In this document: positions 1-7,838 of the stretch, one piece after another | How the letters are laid out: every line of letters begins with the position of its first letter | How positions within the stretch are numbered: the stretch's first letter is position 1 | NCBI GenBank assembly: GCA_035552195.1 | Contig: DASZLU010000123.1 | Coordinates: forward strand, 62,001-126,000 | Direction: 5' to 3' | DNA from: CAIKMD01 sp035552195 | GTDB lineage: Bacteria; Pseudomonadota; Alphaproteobacteria; ATCC43930; CGMCC-115725 | Length of the DNA stretch: 64,000 nucleotides | The notes under the pieces: model-generated | Told to the model about the DNA's origin: nothing | Databases searched by the model: none | Seen by the model: the letters and a program-made list of their open reading frames with translations, nothing else | Made by a program: the position numbers and the translations under genes

Positions 1-237
1 TTGGAGCAGAACGTGGGCGCTCGGTAGCGTTTGTCAAGAACCAGACACAGGGGGTGAGGCTACCTCCCCGAGGACATGACGCATACCCCCCATGCGCCGA
101 TGCTCGGGGAACGAGCCCCGCCGCGCGGCACGCGGCACGTGGTTTGGCGGGCGTCGCGGATAGACTTCAGAACTTCGGGAAAACCTGCTTATCAGCCAGC
201 CCGCGCGATCCGGGGGCTATTTGAAACGCCGGGGACT
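1..237. other. Non-coding edge, no gene supported
   Basis: I see no convincing gene here. Frames that cross it are Arg-rich antisense readings of the neighbouring TAXI gene. The stretch is the region downstream of the last gene of the minus-strand catabolic operon. A few short GC-rich hairpins are possible (for example around 107-120), but none is followed by a clear T-run, so I do not call a terminator. Confidence 0.5.
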
Positions 238-1131
238 TTACTGCTCCCGATAGTACCGCGCAGCGCCCGGATGGAGCGGCGTCGGAGTCTCGGGCGCGTG
301 GCGAACGCTATAGAACACGTCCTGCGCCGCCCAAGCCCGCTCGCTTGTTTCGTTGAGCGCTTTGGCGAGGCGGTAGACGACATCGTCGGGCAAGTGCTCG
401 CTCACGACGAGATCGAAGCCGGGATTGGTGACCGTGAGGCATGGCGCGCTGTCCTCGATACCGCGCATGAAGTCGGGCGCGATCGTCGTGATCGGGGTGC
501 AATACTCGCGCTCGCATCTTTCGGCGATATCGCGATCGAGCGGCAGCAGCACCCAATCACCGACCTGAGTCGCGATCCCCGCCGGCCCCGCCGATGTGTC
601 CGTGCGCAGGATCGCATTGCACGTGCCGTCGAGAATCCGCGGCAGCGTATCGGGATGCGACGTGATGAGACTGCCGCCCCAGGCCTCGATATCGCGCATC
701 AGCTCGATGCCATAGTGCCTGAGATAAGCCTCGGTGACATAGCCGGGCCCGTAGCTGGTCAACTCCACGGACGCGTGCAGCACCGGCTTCTTCTGCGCGA
801 GCTCGGCAAAACTCCGCACGCCGAGATCGGCGCGCACCATGTTGAAGTAATGCTGATCGGGACGGATGAGGCGCGCCAGCGCGCGAATATGCGACGCCCT
901 GCCGTCCGCATAAGGACCTGCCCCCTTTGCCGCCATCGCCGCGCCCACGGTCAGCGACACCGCGACATCGGCCGCGCCGCTGGAGACCCGATAGAGTGGA
1001 TCGTTCCATCCACCGGCACGCGAAATCTTGACGTCGAAGCCGCTGTTTTCGAAGGCCTTCGCCGCCCATTTGATCGACTTCCACCACTGGCCGCCGCCAT
1101 TGGCACTCGTCACGTTGATCGTGTCCGTCAT
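238..1131 (-). CDS. TAXI-family periplasmic-binding-fold protein without signal peptide
   Basis: 297 residues. The N-terminal segment (TSANGGGQWWKS, then AGGWNDPLYRVSSGAADVA) and the C-terminal PLHPGAARYY are typical of TAXI solute-binding proteins of TRAP transporters. The start at 1131 is chosen because AGGGGGG lies just upstream and it leaves 26 bp after the preceding stop; the open frame continues upstream but only through sequence antisense in character to the next gene. No signal peptide is visible: the product begins directly with the first beta strand. No TRAP membrane subunits (DctQ/DctM) are nearby. It is the last gene of the seven-gene catabolic operon headed by MarR. It may be a cytoplasmic ligand-binding protein or an enzyme on the same fold rather than a transport receptor (inference). 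Confidence 0.85.
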   Translation of the reverse strand: MTDTINVTSANGGGQWWKSIKWAAKAFENSGFDVKISRAGGWNDPLYRVSSGAADVAVSLTVGAAMAAKGAGPYADGRASHIRALARLIRPDQHYFNMVRADLGVRSFAELAQKKPVLHASVELTSYGPGYVTEAYLRHYGIELMRDIEAWGGSLITSHPDTLPRILDGTCNAILRTDTSAGPAGIATQVGDWVLLPLDRDIAERCEREYCTPITTIAPDFMRGIEDSAPCLTVTNPGFDLVVSEHLPDDVVYRLAKALNETSERAWAAQDVFYSVRHAPETPTPLHPGAARYYREQ

Positions 1132-1157
1132 GGCATGGCCCCCCTGCTCTGCCGGAT

Positions 1158-2327
1158 CTAGCCCCAAACCTCGTCGGCCGTCTCGCGGATCCGCTCGAAT
1201 TTGCGCCACTGCTCGGTCTCGCTGAGCTGGAGCCCGCGATCGCCGCCGCTGTTGAACCCGCATTGCGGGCTCAGCGCGAGCTGGTCGAGCGGGAGATAGC
1301 GCGTCGCATCCTCGATGCGCCGTTTCAGCGCGTCTTTCGATTCGAGCTCGGCGCTTTTCGTCGTCACCAAACCAAGCACGGCGATTTTGTCCTTGGGCAC
1401 GAAGCGCAGCGGCGTGAAATCGCCCGCCCGCTCGCTGTCGTATTCGAGCAGCAGGCGGTGATGCTTGAGACTGCCGAAGAGGCGTTCGGCGATGCTGTCG
1501 TAATGCCCCTCGCGGTGCCATTGCGGCATGATCTTGCCCGTGGCGGGATCGACGCCACGCGGATTGCCGCGGCAGATGTGCAATCCGAAAGTAACGCCCT
1601 CGAAGCCTTCGATAACCGCATTCTCGGCCGCGATGCCACGTGCGAGATTCCGTTCCGGATCTTCGCCGCGCGCTTTCATCCGGTCGCGCGAAACTTGGTC
1701 GACATAGGCGGTGAAGCCCGGCGCATCGATATGCACGTAGCGGCAGCCGGCGGCGACCAGCTCTTTGATCATCTGGCGCTCGATCGCGACCACATCGGCG
1801 ACGAATTCGTCGATATCCTTGTAGATCGTTTGCGATTTCTCCCAGGCGAAGCGCTGCGCAATGCGATCGGGGCCGATCAGGGCGACCTTCACCGGCCGCG
1901 TCGCGACGGAAGAGGCGAAGCGATATTCCTCGAGCAGGACGTTGTGCTTGAACCGCAGGCGCTCGGTGACCGGCCGGCGGGTCGTGATCGCCGGTCCCGC
2001 CGCATCGAAATTCTGCTCGGTGCGGTGAAGCGGATGATTGGGCTCGCGCCAGTCGGTGAGGGTTGCGACTTGGGCGGGCACGTCGTAACCGGACACCGCC
2101 TTGCCAAAGCTCTCCTGGAAATTGCGTCGCCGGAACTCGCCGTCCGAGATGACGGGCAGACCGATCGCCTCTTGCCGGCGGATGGCAGCGCGGATCGCAT
2201 CATCCTGCACCGCCCGCAACTCCTCGTCGTTCAGCCGACCGTGCGCGTGGCGCTCGAAAGCGTCGAGGACTGGCAATGGCCGGATCAAGCTGCCATTCTG
2301 ATCGACACGAAGCGTCCGTAAGTCCAT
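1158..2327 (-). CDS. MetE-like cobalamin-independent methyltransferase (catalytic-domain only), copy 1
   Basis: 389 residues, about the size of the C-terminal catalytic barrel of methionine synthase MetE; the N-terminal MetE domain is absent. The zinc-ligand pattern of the family is intact: H250 and C252 in LHICRGN, E295 in LLLEYDSE and C356 in SPQCGF. SDGEFRR near residue 61 is also family-like. An AGAGGA ribosome site precedes the ATG. Known members move a methyl or alkyl group to a zinc-bound thiolate. Its place between a PdxA-like dehydrogenase and a TAXI protein in an aromatic-oxygenase operon argues for a catabolic role, such as taking a methyl group or handling a thiol conjugate, rather than methionine synthesis (inference). 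A second, divergent copy lies at 5177-6199. Confidence 0.85.
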   Translation of the reverse strand: MDLRTLRVDQNGSLIRPLPVLDAFERHAHGRLNDEELRAVQDDAIRAAIRRQEAIGLPVISDGEFRRRNFQESFGKAVSGYDVPAQVATLTDWREPNHPLHRTEQNFDAAGPAITTRRPVTERLRFKHNVLLEEYRFASSVATRPVKVALIGPDRIAQRFAWEKSQTIYKDIDEFVADVVAIERQMIKELVAAGCRYVHIDAPGFTAYVDQVSRDRMKARGEDPERNLARGIAAENAVIEGFEGVTFGLHICRGNPRGVDPATGKIMPQWHREGHYDSIAERLFGSLKHHRLLLEYDSERAGDFTPLRFVPKDKIAVLGLVTTKSAELESKDALKRRIEDATRYLPLDQLALSPQCGFNSGGDRGLQLSETEQWRKFERIRETADEVWG

Positions 2328-2406
2328 TGCCGATTCCTCTCACCATCCGTGCGTCTACCATACACGCTCTAACCGCCCGCCACTTCGGCATCCCGACCCG
2401 GCGACG

Positions 2407-3384
2407 CTACGCGCCGAGATGCGTTTCCCCGGTGACCAAACGCAACGATCGTAAAATCGGTTCGCAATCGGCGATGTTGCGACCCGCGATATCGAAGGCG
2501 CAGCCATGGCCGACCGTCGAAAAAATCAGCCCCGAGCCGATGGACATGGCGGCCGAATTGCGGCCGGCCAACAGCTTGACCGCAATATGGCCTTGATCGT
2601 GATACATGGCGACGAACGCATCGAGATCGCTTCTGCCGACCATGAGGTCCGCCCCGATCGGCCCTTCCACAACATAGCCTTCCGACCGGAGGGCCGCGAC
2701 ACTCGGCTCGACGATCCGCGTATCGTCATCGCCAAACAAGCCGCTTTCCCCCGCGTGGGGATTGATGCCGAAGATACCGATTTTGGGACTGTCGACACCG
2801 AGCTGCCGCAGCGCGCCCGCGCCGGCGCGCACCGCCGCTTCGATGAGGCGAGAATTGATGCGCGCCAAGGCATCTTGTAACCGCTCGTGCAAAGTCACAT
2901 GCACGATGCGCAAGCCGCCGCCGACGAGCATCAGAAAAACCTCGTCTTCCGGCAGGCCCTTCAACCGGGCCAGCAGGCTTGGATAGCCTGAAAACGGTAT
3001 CCCCGCTGCGTTCACACTTTTCTCCGAATGCGGACACGCGACAATCGCACGAGCGCGACCGGCATCAACGAGGCTCAGCGCCGCCTCGATATAGGCGATC
3101 GTCGCTCTCCCGCCCGCGGGGCTAGGCGTTCCCGGCCGGAAAGAGGCACCATCGAGCGCGTCGACCGGCAAGAATAACAACCCGTCGGCCGCCGTCATCG
3201 CGCCAAAGCGCACCAATCGACTGCCGGCACCGCACAGCTCGGCGTAGAAGCGTATAACCGGCTCATCTCCCAGCAGCACGATCCTCGGCTCCGCTCGCTC
3301 CTGCGCGAACCGCAGCGCCGCTTTAACGGCAATTTCGGGGCCGATACCGTTCGGCTCGCCGATCGCCAGCGCAATGGCACTCAT
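2407..3384 (-). CDS. PdxA-family dehydrogenase, likely TphB-type cis-dihydrodiol dehydrogenase
   Basis: 325 residues with the PdxA fold signatures: GEPNGIGPE at the N terminus, ACPHSEKSVN near 116-125, and the three metal-ligand histidines H166 (TLHE), H210 (INPHAGESG) and H262 (MYHDQGH). The family oxidises a hydroxyl next to a carboxylate or phosphate carbon with NAD and often decarboxylates. PdxA itself makes pyridoxal precursors, but TphB of terephthalate catabolism is a family member that dehydrogenates and decarboxylates a cis-diol. The start overlaps the stop of the dioxygenase beta-subunit gene in an ATGA, so the two are translationally coupled. This favours the TphB-like role over vitamin B6 synthesis. 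Confidence 0.88.
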   Translation of the reverse strand: MSAIALAIGEPNGIGPEIAVKAALRFAQERAEPRIVLLGDEPVIRFYAELCGAGSRLVRFGAMTAADGLLFLPVDALDGASFRPGTPSPAGGRATIAYIEAALSLVDAGRARAIVACPHSEKSVNAAGIPFSGYPSLLARLKGLPEDEVFLMLVGGGLRIVHVTLHERLQDALARINSRLIEAAVRAGAGALRQLGVDSPKIGIFGINPHAGESGLFGDDDTRIVEPSVAALRSEGYVVEGPIGADLMVGRSDLDAFVAMYHDQGHIAVKLLAGRNSAAMSIGSGLIFSTVGHGCAFDIAGRNIADCEPILRSLRLVTGETHLGA

Positions 3385-3878
3385 AGCGGAATGGCCAAAA
3401 GCGTGTTGATGCGCGAACTATCGCAGACGACGATGCGCTCGTTGAGTTTGGCGCTGTCGCCGCTGATCGCATAGATATCCAGATAACGGCCGGTCGCGTA
3501 GATCACCGAATCGCCATCCTGAACCGTGCGCATTACAAGAAAAGATGTCTCGCTCCGCACCTCGGCGCCATCGTCCGATAGGATGAACGGTTGTCCCAGG
3601 ATGTGGCGATAGGCTTGGCGCTCGTAGATATTCGCTTCGCGCAGGGCCGACACCCGGTCCCGCAGCATGTCGCGCGAATTGGCGAAGATGATCCCGGCTT
3701 CGAGTCCTTCGCGCACATTCTCTGCGGTCGTTATCTTATAGACGCAGCTTTCGGAAAAGAAATCGGGCCAGGCTTCGAGGCGATCGTCGTCGATGCACCG
3801 CACATAATCGGCTTGCGCTTGCGCAATTAACCGAAACGGATCTCTCGCCATCGTTTGCTCGCTCAGAGGTTCAGGCAT
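3381..3878 (-). CDS. Aromatic-ring-hydroxylating dioxygenase, beta subunit
   Basis: 165 residues of the SnoaL/NTF2-like fold used by beta subunits of Rieske dioxygenases. Family features are the early YVRCIDDDRLEAWPDFF, the central RDRVSALREANIYERQAYRHILG and the late YATGRYLDIYAISGDSAKLNERIVVCDSSRI. It overlaps the alpha-subunit gene by 16 bp and the PdxA-like gene by 4 bp. The ATG at 3878 has GGAAGG ten bases upstream; an internal ATG at 3851 is the alternative start. The subunit is structural in the hexameric (alpha-beta)3 oxygenase and has no cofactor of its own. Confidence 0.9.
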   Translation of the reverse strand: MPEPLSEQTMARDPFRLIAQAQADYVRCIDDDRLEAWPDFFSESCVYKITTAENVREGLEAGIIFANSRDMLRDRVSALREANIYERQAYRHILGQPFILSDDGAEVRSETSFLVMRTVQDGDSVIYATGRYLDIYAISGDSAKLNERIVVCDSSRINTLLAIPL

Positions 3879-5143
3879 GCGCGATAGGCCTTCCAGAAAC
3901 CCCGGACCGAAGCCTCCGTCACGCGGCTATCGCTGCTCTCGGCGCGGCTTCCGCCCATCTCGATAACCGATTCTTTGTCGGGCGCTGCCGCGACCCCGCG
4001 CTGGACGAACCCGCCGATGCAGCCATCCTCCATCGAGATATATCCTGCCGGGCCCACGAGATTGCATTGCTTCATGCGTATCAAGCGCTGCGCGGGCGTG
4101 TCGTCCGCAAAGCCGATATAGGTCCAGTTGAGATCGGTCATCGATGGGGAGCACGGCACGATCTGCCGGACGGCGAGCGCGTTTTGAATCTGCTGCAGCA
4201 CGAAGGTCGGAAAGACCGAGAGGATCTGCAACGTAATGCCGTCGCGATATTCCTCGAATCCTTCGAGCAGGGATGGGTCGGCAAGACGATACTCGCTATC
4301 GGATCGCAGCCGCTGACGAGAATACTCCGAATCTTTATTGTCCTGACGGTCGATCATCGAGTAGCTGACGTGATGGCCACCGCTCGCGTCGACGATAATC
4401 GCGCCCTTCTGCGATAAGCGGTTCAATTCAAATGTCGTGAAGAAGAGATGGAGGATACTGGCGTGATAAGAGTCCTTCACGTTCTCGATATAAAGCTTCC
4501 AGTTATTGGGGAGAACCTGCGTGAAGCGCCCCAACACGACCGGCACGCGACCGCCGAGAACGCGCTTGATGTGCGAACAGATTTCGGTGCCGAGATAATC
4601 ATCGAGCGGCAGCACCGCGTCAGAAAACGAGCCGAAGATCAGGCCATGCAGGACGGCAACGCGCAGCTTACGCGGACCATGCTCGTCTATCCGGAATGAC
4701 TCCGGCATGCCGCCTTTGCCCTTGACGCCATTCTTGAAAGCAATACCCGTGAGGTTGCCTTTTTTGTCGTAGGTCCAGCCGTGATAGGCGCAGGTGAAGT
4801 CGTTTTCCCGATGGCCGTGCTTATCGAGGCAGATCAGCGCGCCGCGATGCGCGCATCGGTTCTCGAAAGCGTAGACCGCGTCATCTGCGCCGCGCGCGAC
4901 AACCACCGACGCGTCGCCGACTTTGGTCGTCTTGAAGTCGCCCGGCTTCGGCAGCTCCACCGTTAGTCCGAGATAATGCCAATTCGCGCCGCGGAAAATT
5001 TTTTCCTGTTCGGCGCGATAGATCGCTTCGTCCTGGAAAACCCAATAAGGAACTCGGGTCAGCCCGCGTGGCCATTCGGGTCTCGCGGTCATGGGTTCGG
5101 CGGTCAGATCCTGAGTCATTGCCGGTCCATATCCTTGACGCAT
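3863..5143 (-). CDS. Rieske aromatic-ring-hydroxylating dioxygenase, alpha subunit
   Basis: 426 residues. The Rieske [2Fe-2S] motif is C97-x-H99, 18 residues, C118-x-x-H121 (RCAHRG and CAYHGW). The mononuclear iron site is D224, H227, H232 in ENVKDSYHASILH, with the usual DxxHxxxxH spacing. The protein would activate O2 and cis-dihydroxylate an aromatic ring; the neighbouring PdxA/TphB-like gene suggests a carboxylated substrate of the terephthalate or anthranilate type. No ferredoxin reductase gene is in the operon; the Rieske domain of the divergent fusion protein (7839-9494) could act as ferredoxin (inference). Start uncertain: ATG 5143 or ATG 5119. Confidence 0.93.
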   Translation of the reverse strand: MRQGYGPAMTQDLTAEPMTARPEWPRGLTRVPYWVFQDEAIYRAEQEKIFRGANWHYLGLTVELPKPGDFKTTKVGDASVVVARGADDAVYAFENRCAHRGALICLDKHGHRENDFTCAYHGWTYDKKGNLTGIAFKNGVKGKGGMPESFRIDEHGPRKLRVAVLHGLIFGSFSDAVLPLDDYLGTEICSHIKRVLGGRVPVVLGRFTQVLPNNWKLYIENVKDSYHASILHLFFTTFELNRLSQKGAIIVDASGGHHVSYSMIDRQDNKDSEYSRQRLRSDSEYRLADPSLLEGFEEYRDGITLQILSVFPTFVLQQIQNALAVRQIVPCSPSMTDLNWTYIGFADDTPAQRLIRMKQCNLVGPAGYISMEDGCIGGFVQRGVAAAPDKESVIEMGGSRAESSDSRVTEASVRGFWKAYRACLNL

Positions 5144-5176
5144 TCCCGTTATGCCGAGGGCGCTCCGACGGCCGCG

Positions 5177-6199
5177 TTATTCCTCGGCCAGCTTGGCGTG
5201 AATGTCGAGCAGGCGCCCCACCGTCTCCGGCGCGCGGCGGCCGAAGCCGCATTCGGTGGCGATGCCGAATTCCGGCCGCACGCGCGACGCGGTCGCGATG
5301 CGGCGGCGCGTGCCTTCCACGCCATCGGTCAGATGCACGAGGCCGAGATACAACTCGGTCTGCGGATTGAGCGCGAGGCGTGACAACGGCGCGAAATATG
5401 CGTGGTCGTCGCGGCTGCGCGGCACCGGCATATGGACGAAATCGATGCGGTGCGGCAGCGCCCGTGCAAGATCGTTGGCGAGATCGACCATCACGCCCAT
5501 ATGCGGCGGCTCGAGCGAATGCTTGTGGCCCATGTCGCCGTAGCAGAAGTGATAGCCGAGCTCGACCTCCGCCGGTAACTCGGCGCTGAGCGAGCGCAGC
5601 CGCTCGATCAGCCCGGCGCGTGTATCGTCGATCCCGCTTTTGCGCACGCCCTCGAGGATAAGGATTTCGAAGACCGTGTCCCATTGGATCGCGAGTTTCT
5701 CCGCAGGCACGACTGTCGCCAGCGCCGCGACCTCTTCCTTGATGCTCTGCGTGTATGCTTTCTCAAGCCGGGCGCGTTGGTCGGGCGCGATGAGCACTTG
5801 CAAAAAAGCGAGGGGTGTCGGCATCGCGACGAGGAAGCGCGTCGCCGCCGGGATCACGCCTCGGCCAACGAGCTTCGAGAAGACCGCGTAGGATTCGCGC
5901 GCCGCGTCGGCATAGCCGAGCTCGCCGAACCGCACCGTCGCGGGATCGATGCCGGCTTTGAGGCGATAATAATTGCGCACGTCGCGTCCCGCCGAATAAT
6001 CGATTGAACCGCCCGGCAATTCGAATTGCGGATGGACGCGCAGGATATGCGTCAGCCACTGCACCCAATCGCCGCGCGCGCCGGTCTCGCCGTCGGGCAT
6101 GCGCCTGATGCGATCGCCGAATGCCGCGGCGGTCGCGCGAAACACCTCCTCGCTAGTGGCGAGCGGCACGCTGCCGACGAGGTGAATCGCGCGCGGCAT
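5177..6199 (-). CDS. MetE-like cobalamin-independent methyltransferase-related protein, copy 2
   Basis: 340 residues, related to the catalytic barrel of MetE but far from copy 1. Near the N terminus is LVGSVPLATSEEVF and then RMPDGETGARGDW. The HxC zinc pair is H217/C219 in LGYHFCYGD and the last cysteine is C317 in ATECGFGRR. The glutamate ligand expected between them is not obvious: the matching strand reads ELYLGLVH. Zinc binding is therefore likely but the ligand set may differ. The gene starts 3 bp after the stop of the upstream TAXI gene and lies 33 bp before the dioxygenase alpha gene. Substrate unknown. Confidence 0.75.
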   Translation of the reverse strand: MPRAIHLVGSVPLATSEEVFRATAAAFGDRIRRMPDGETGARGDWVQWLTHILRVHPQFELPGGSIDYSAGRDVRNYYRLKAGIDPATVRFGELGYADAARESYAVFSKLVGRGVIPAATRFLVAMPTPLAFLQVLIAPDQRARLEKAYTQSIKEEVAALATVVPAEKLAIQWDTVFEILILEGVRKSGIDDTRAGLIERLRSLSAELPAEVELGYHFCYGDMGHKHSLEPPHMGVMVDLANDLARALPHRIDFVHMPVPRSRDDHAYFAPLSRLALNPQTELYLGLVHLTDGVEGTRRRIATASRVRPEFGIATECGFGRRAPETVGRLLDIHAKLAEE

Positions 6200-6202
6200 C
6201 GC

Positions 6203-7234
6203 TTACGTCAGATGGCCGGCATCGCGGAAGTAGCGCTCGGCGCCCGGATGGAGCGGGATCGGCGTCAAGCACACCGCTTTGGGGTCGATCGGATAGGATA
6301 CCGGGCTGCGCTCTGGCGGAATGTGGCGATACTGCATTTCCAGCGTTTCATAGCGCTCGACCAGCGACCAGGCGAGGGCATAGGCCACGTCGTCCGGCAG
6401 ATCGGTGGTCGTAATCAGCGCGAAATGCGAGAAATCCATGAACTCCATCTCGCGATCCATACCGCGCAAATAGCCCTTCGGCAAAGTCGCCGTCGGCAGG
6501 CCGTATTCGCTCTTCAGGCTGTCGCGCGCCCGCTGTTCGATGGGCAGGAAGACGAGATCGCGCTTATTGGCGATCTCCTGCCAATAGCTCGTCATCACGG
6601 CTTCTTGAACGATGACATCGGCCCTGCCCTCAAGCACATCGACCGTGCAACCGCGCGGCTCATCATGCTCGATGAAGCTGCAGCCGTACTTTTCTAATTC
6701 CGCGCGCGGCAGGCCATGCGCTTCGAGCAGCATATGGCCGGCGATGCCGATGAACGAGATGTTGTCGTTGGGGCCGAGGGTGATGCGTAGCTTCGGCTTC
6801 TTCTCGCGCCACTCGGCCCAGGAGTTGATGCCGAGATCCTTGCGCAGCGCCACGATCATGCGATCGTGCTGCGGCACATAGCCGAGCATGCGCATATGCG
6901 GGAATGTCTCGCCAGCACAGGCGCCCTTCCCTTCCATCGCCATGCGCATGAAAGGCACCGGCACGGCGCAAGCCATGGCGACTTCGCCGCGGCCCACCGC
7001 CCGGACGTTGTCCATGCCGCCGCGCCCATTCCAGATCGCGTAGCGCGTATGGGGTCCGGCGAGATTGCTCAGCTCATAACCGAGGAAGCCGAGTGCGCGA
7101 TGCAGATTGGCGCGGCCCCAATCGCCCTGGAATTGCAGCTTGAGCGAGCGCCGGATCCGCGGTGGCGGCACGATCGAGCGCTTCTTCGCCTGGCGATTGG
7201 CTGGATCCTCGGCCTCGATCTTGGTTTCGCTCAT
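6203..7234 (-). CDS. TAXI-family periplasmic-binding-fold protein without signal peptide, copy 2
   Basis: 343 residues. It resembles the other TAXI protein of the operon in overall plan, including a C-terminal IPLHPGAERYFRDAG and the central GYVPQHDRMIVALRKDLGINSWAEW. The first 27 residues are charged (acidic then Lys/Arg-rich, RQAKKRS), with no hydrophobic core, so a Sec signal is not apparent. GGAGGAAAACC precedes the ATG, 26 bp after the MarR stop. No TRAP permease genes accompany it. It may bind the pathway substrate or an effector in the cytoplasm, or be an enzyme on the same fold; which one cannot be decided from sequence. Confidence 0.82.
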   Translation of the reverse strand: MSETKIEAEDPANRQAKKRSIVPPPRIRRSLKLQFQGDWGRANLHRALGFLGYELSNLAGPHTRYAIWNGRGGMDNVRAVGRGEVAMACAVPVPFMRMAMEGKGACAGETFPHMRMLGYVPQHDRMIVALRKDLGINSWAEWREKKPKLRITLGPNDNISFIGIAGHMLLEAHGLPRAELEKYGCSFIEHDEPRGCTVDVLEGRADVIVQEAVMTSYWQEIANKRDLVFLPIEQRARDSLKSEYGLPTATLPKGYLRGMDREMEFMDFSHFALITTTDLPDDVAYALAWSLVERYETLEMQYRHIPPERSPVSYPIDPKAVCLTPIPLHPGAERYFRDAGHLT

Positions 7235-7260
7235 GGTTTTCCTCCGGTCGTTGGTTGTTT

Positions 7261-7752
7261 TTAGGGGCTATGTTTTTCGAGCGCCCTCTTGAGGCGCTTC
7301 AGTATATCCATCGTCGCCCGCAGCTCGTCGGCGGTGAACGAGGCGCCGCTCGCATTGGCCCAGCGCGCCTGGCGCCGGCCAAGCTGCTGGCGCAGCGCAG
7401 CGCCCTCCTTCGTCAGCGCGACGAGCTTGGCACGGCGATGATTGGGATTGTCGACGAATTCGGCGATGCCGCTCTCGACCAGCCAATCCGCGATGCGCTG
7501 CACGTTCTGGCGGGTCAACCCCATCAGGCGCGCGGCAGCGGCGACGGTCTTCGGCTCGTTGCCGATGGCGCCCAGTACCTGCCAGCGCGCCGTCGTCAGG
7601 CCGAGATCGCGCGTCAGCTCGTCGCCCACCGCGACCATCGCGCCGTTGAGGCGGAACACCTCGATCACCAGCTGGGTGAAAGCGGCTCCCGCTTCGCTAT
7701 GCGCGCCGGCATTGGCCGAGCGGCGCGGCAGGTAGTTGCTGCCCTGAGACAT
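7261..7752 (-). CDS. MarR-family transcriptional regulator
   Basis: 163 residues from the ATG at 7752. An upstream in-frame ATG at 7791 lies inside the 18-bp inverted repeat and is rejected as start. The winged-helix core is seen in DLGLTTARWQVLGAIGNEPKTVAAAARLMGLTRQNVQRIADWLVESGIAEF, followed by the beta-wing DNPNHRRAKLVALTKEG. MarR proteins are small-molecule-responsive dimeric repressors. The gene is first in the minus-strand catabolic operon, with the palindrome next to its start, so autoregulation and control of both flanking transcription units are likely (inference). Confidence 0.92.
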   Translation of the reverse strand: MSQGSNYLPRRSANAGAHSEAGAAFTQLVIEVFRLNGAMVAVGDELTRDLGLTTARWQVLGAIGNEPKTVAAAARLMGLTRQNVQRIADWLVESGIAEFVDNPNHRRAKLVALTKEGAALRQQLGRRQARWANASGASFTADELRATMDILKRLKRALEKHSP

Positions 7753-7761
7753 CTCGAAGCC

Positions 7762-7803
7762 TATCACGCCATATTGACAACATCCTGTCAATATGGCGTG
7801 ATA
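7762..7803. promoter_or_regulatory. Perfect 18-bp inverted repeat, putative MarR operator
   Basis: The left arm TATCACGCCATATTGACA (7762-7779) is the exact reverse complement of the right arm (7786-7803), with a 6-bp spacer. It lies between the divergent MarR operon (start 7752) and the bicupin-Rieske gene (start 7839). Its size, symmetry and position fit the operator of the dimeric MarR protein; TTGACA inside the left arm could also serve as a -35 element. Confidence 0.8.
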
Positions 7804-7838
7804 CGTCGATCACGCATCCATCGCGAAGGGAGGCGAGC

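Noticed and set aside
76..2321. Plus-strand frames covering the TAXI and MetE-like genes
   Set aside because: The minus-strand products have intact family motifs; the plus frames have none.
2407..3384. Assignment as pdxA of vitamin B6 synthesis
   Set aside because: The catalytic residues fit, but translational coupling to a ring-hydroxylating dioxygenase fits a TphB-type catabolic dehydrogenase better, so no pdxA symbol is given.
7752..7791. ATG at 7791 as MarR start
   Set aside because: It lies inside the 18-bp inverted repeat; the ATG at 7752 gives a normal MarR N terminus.
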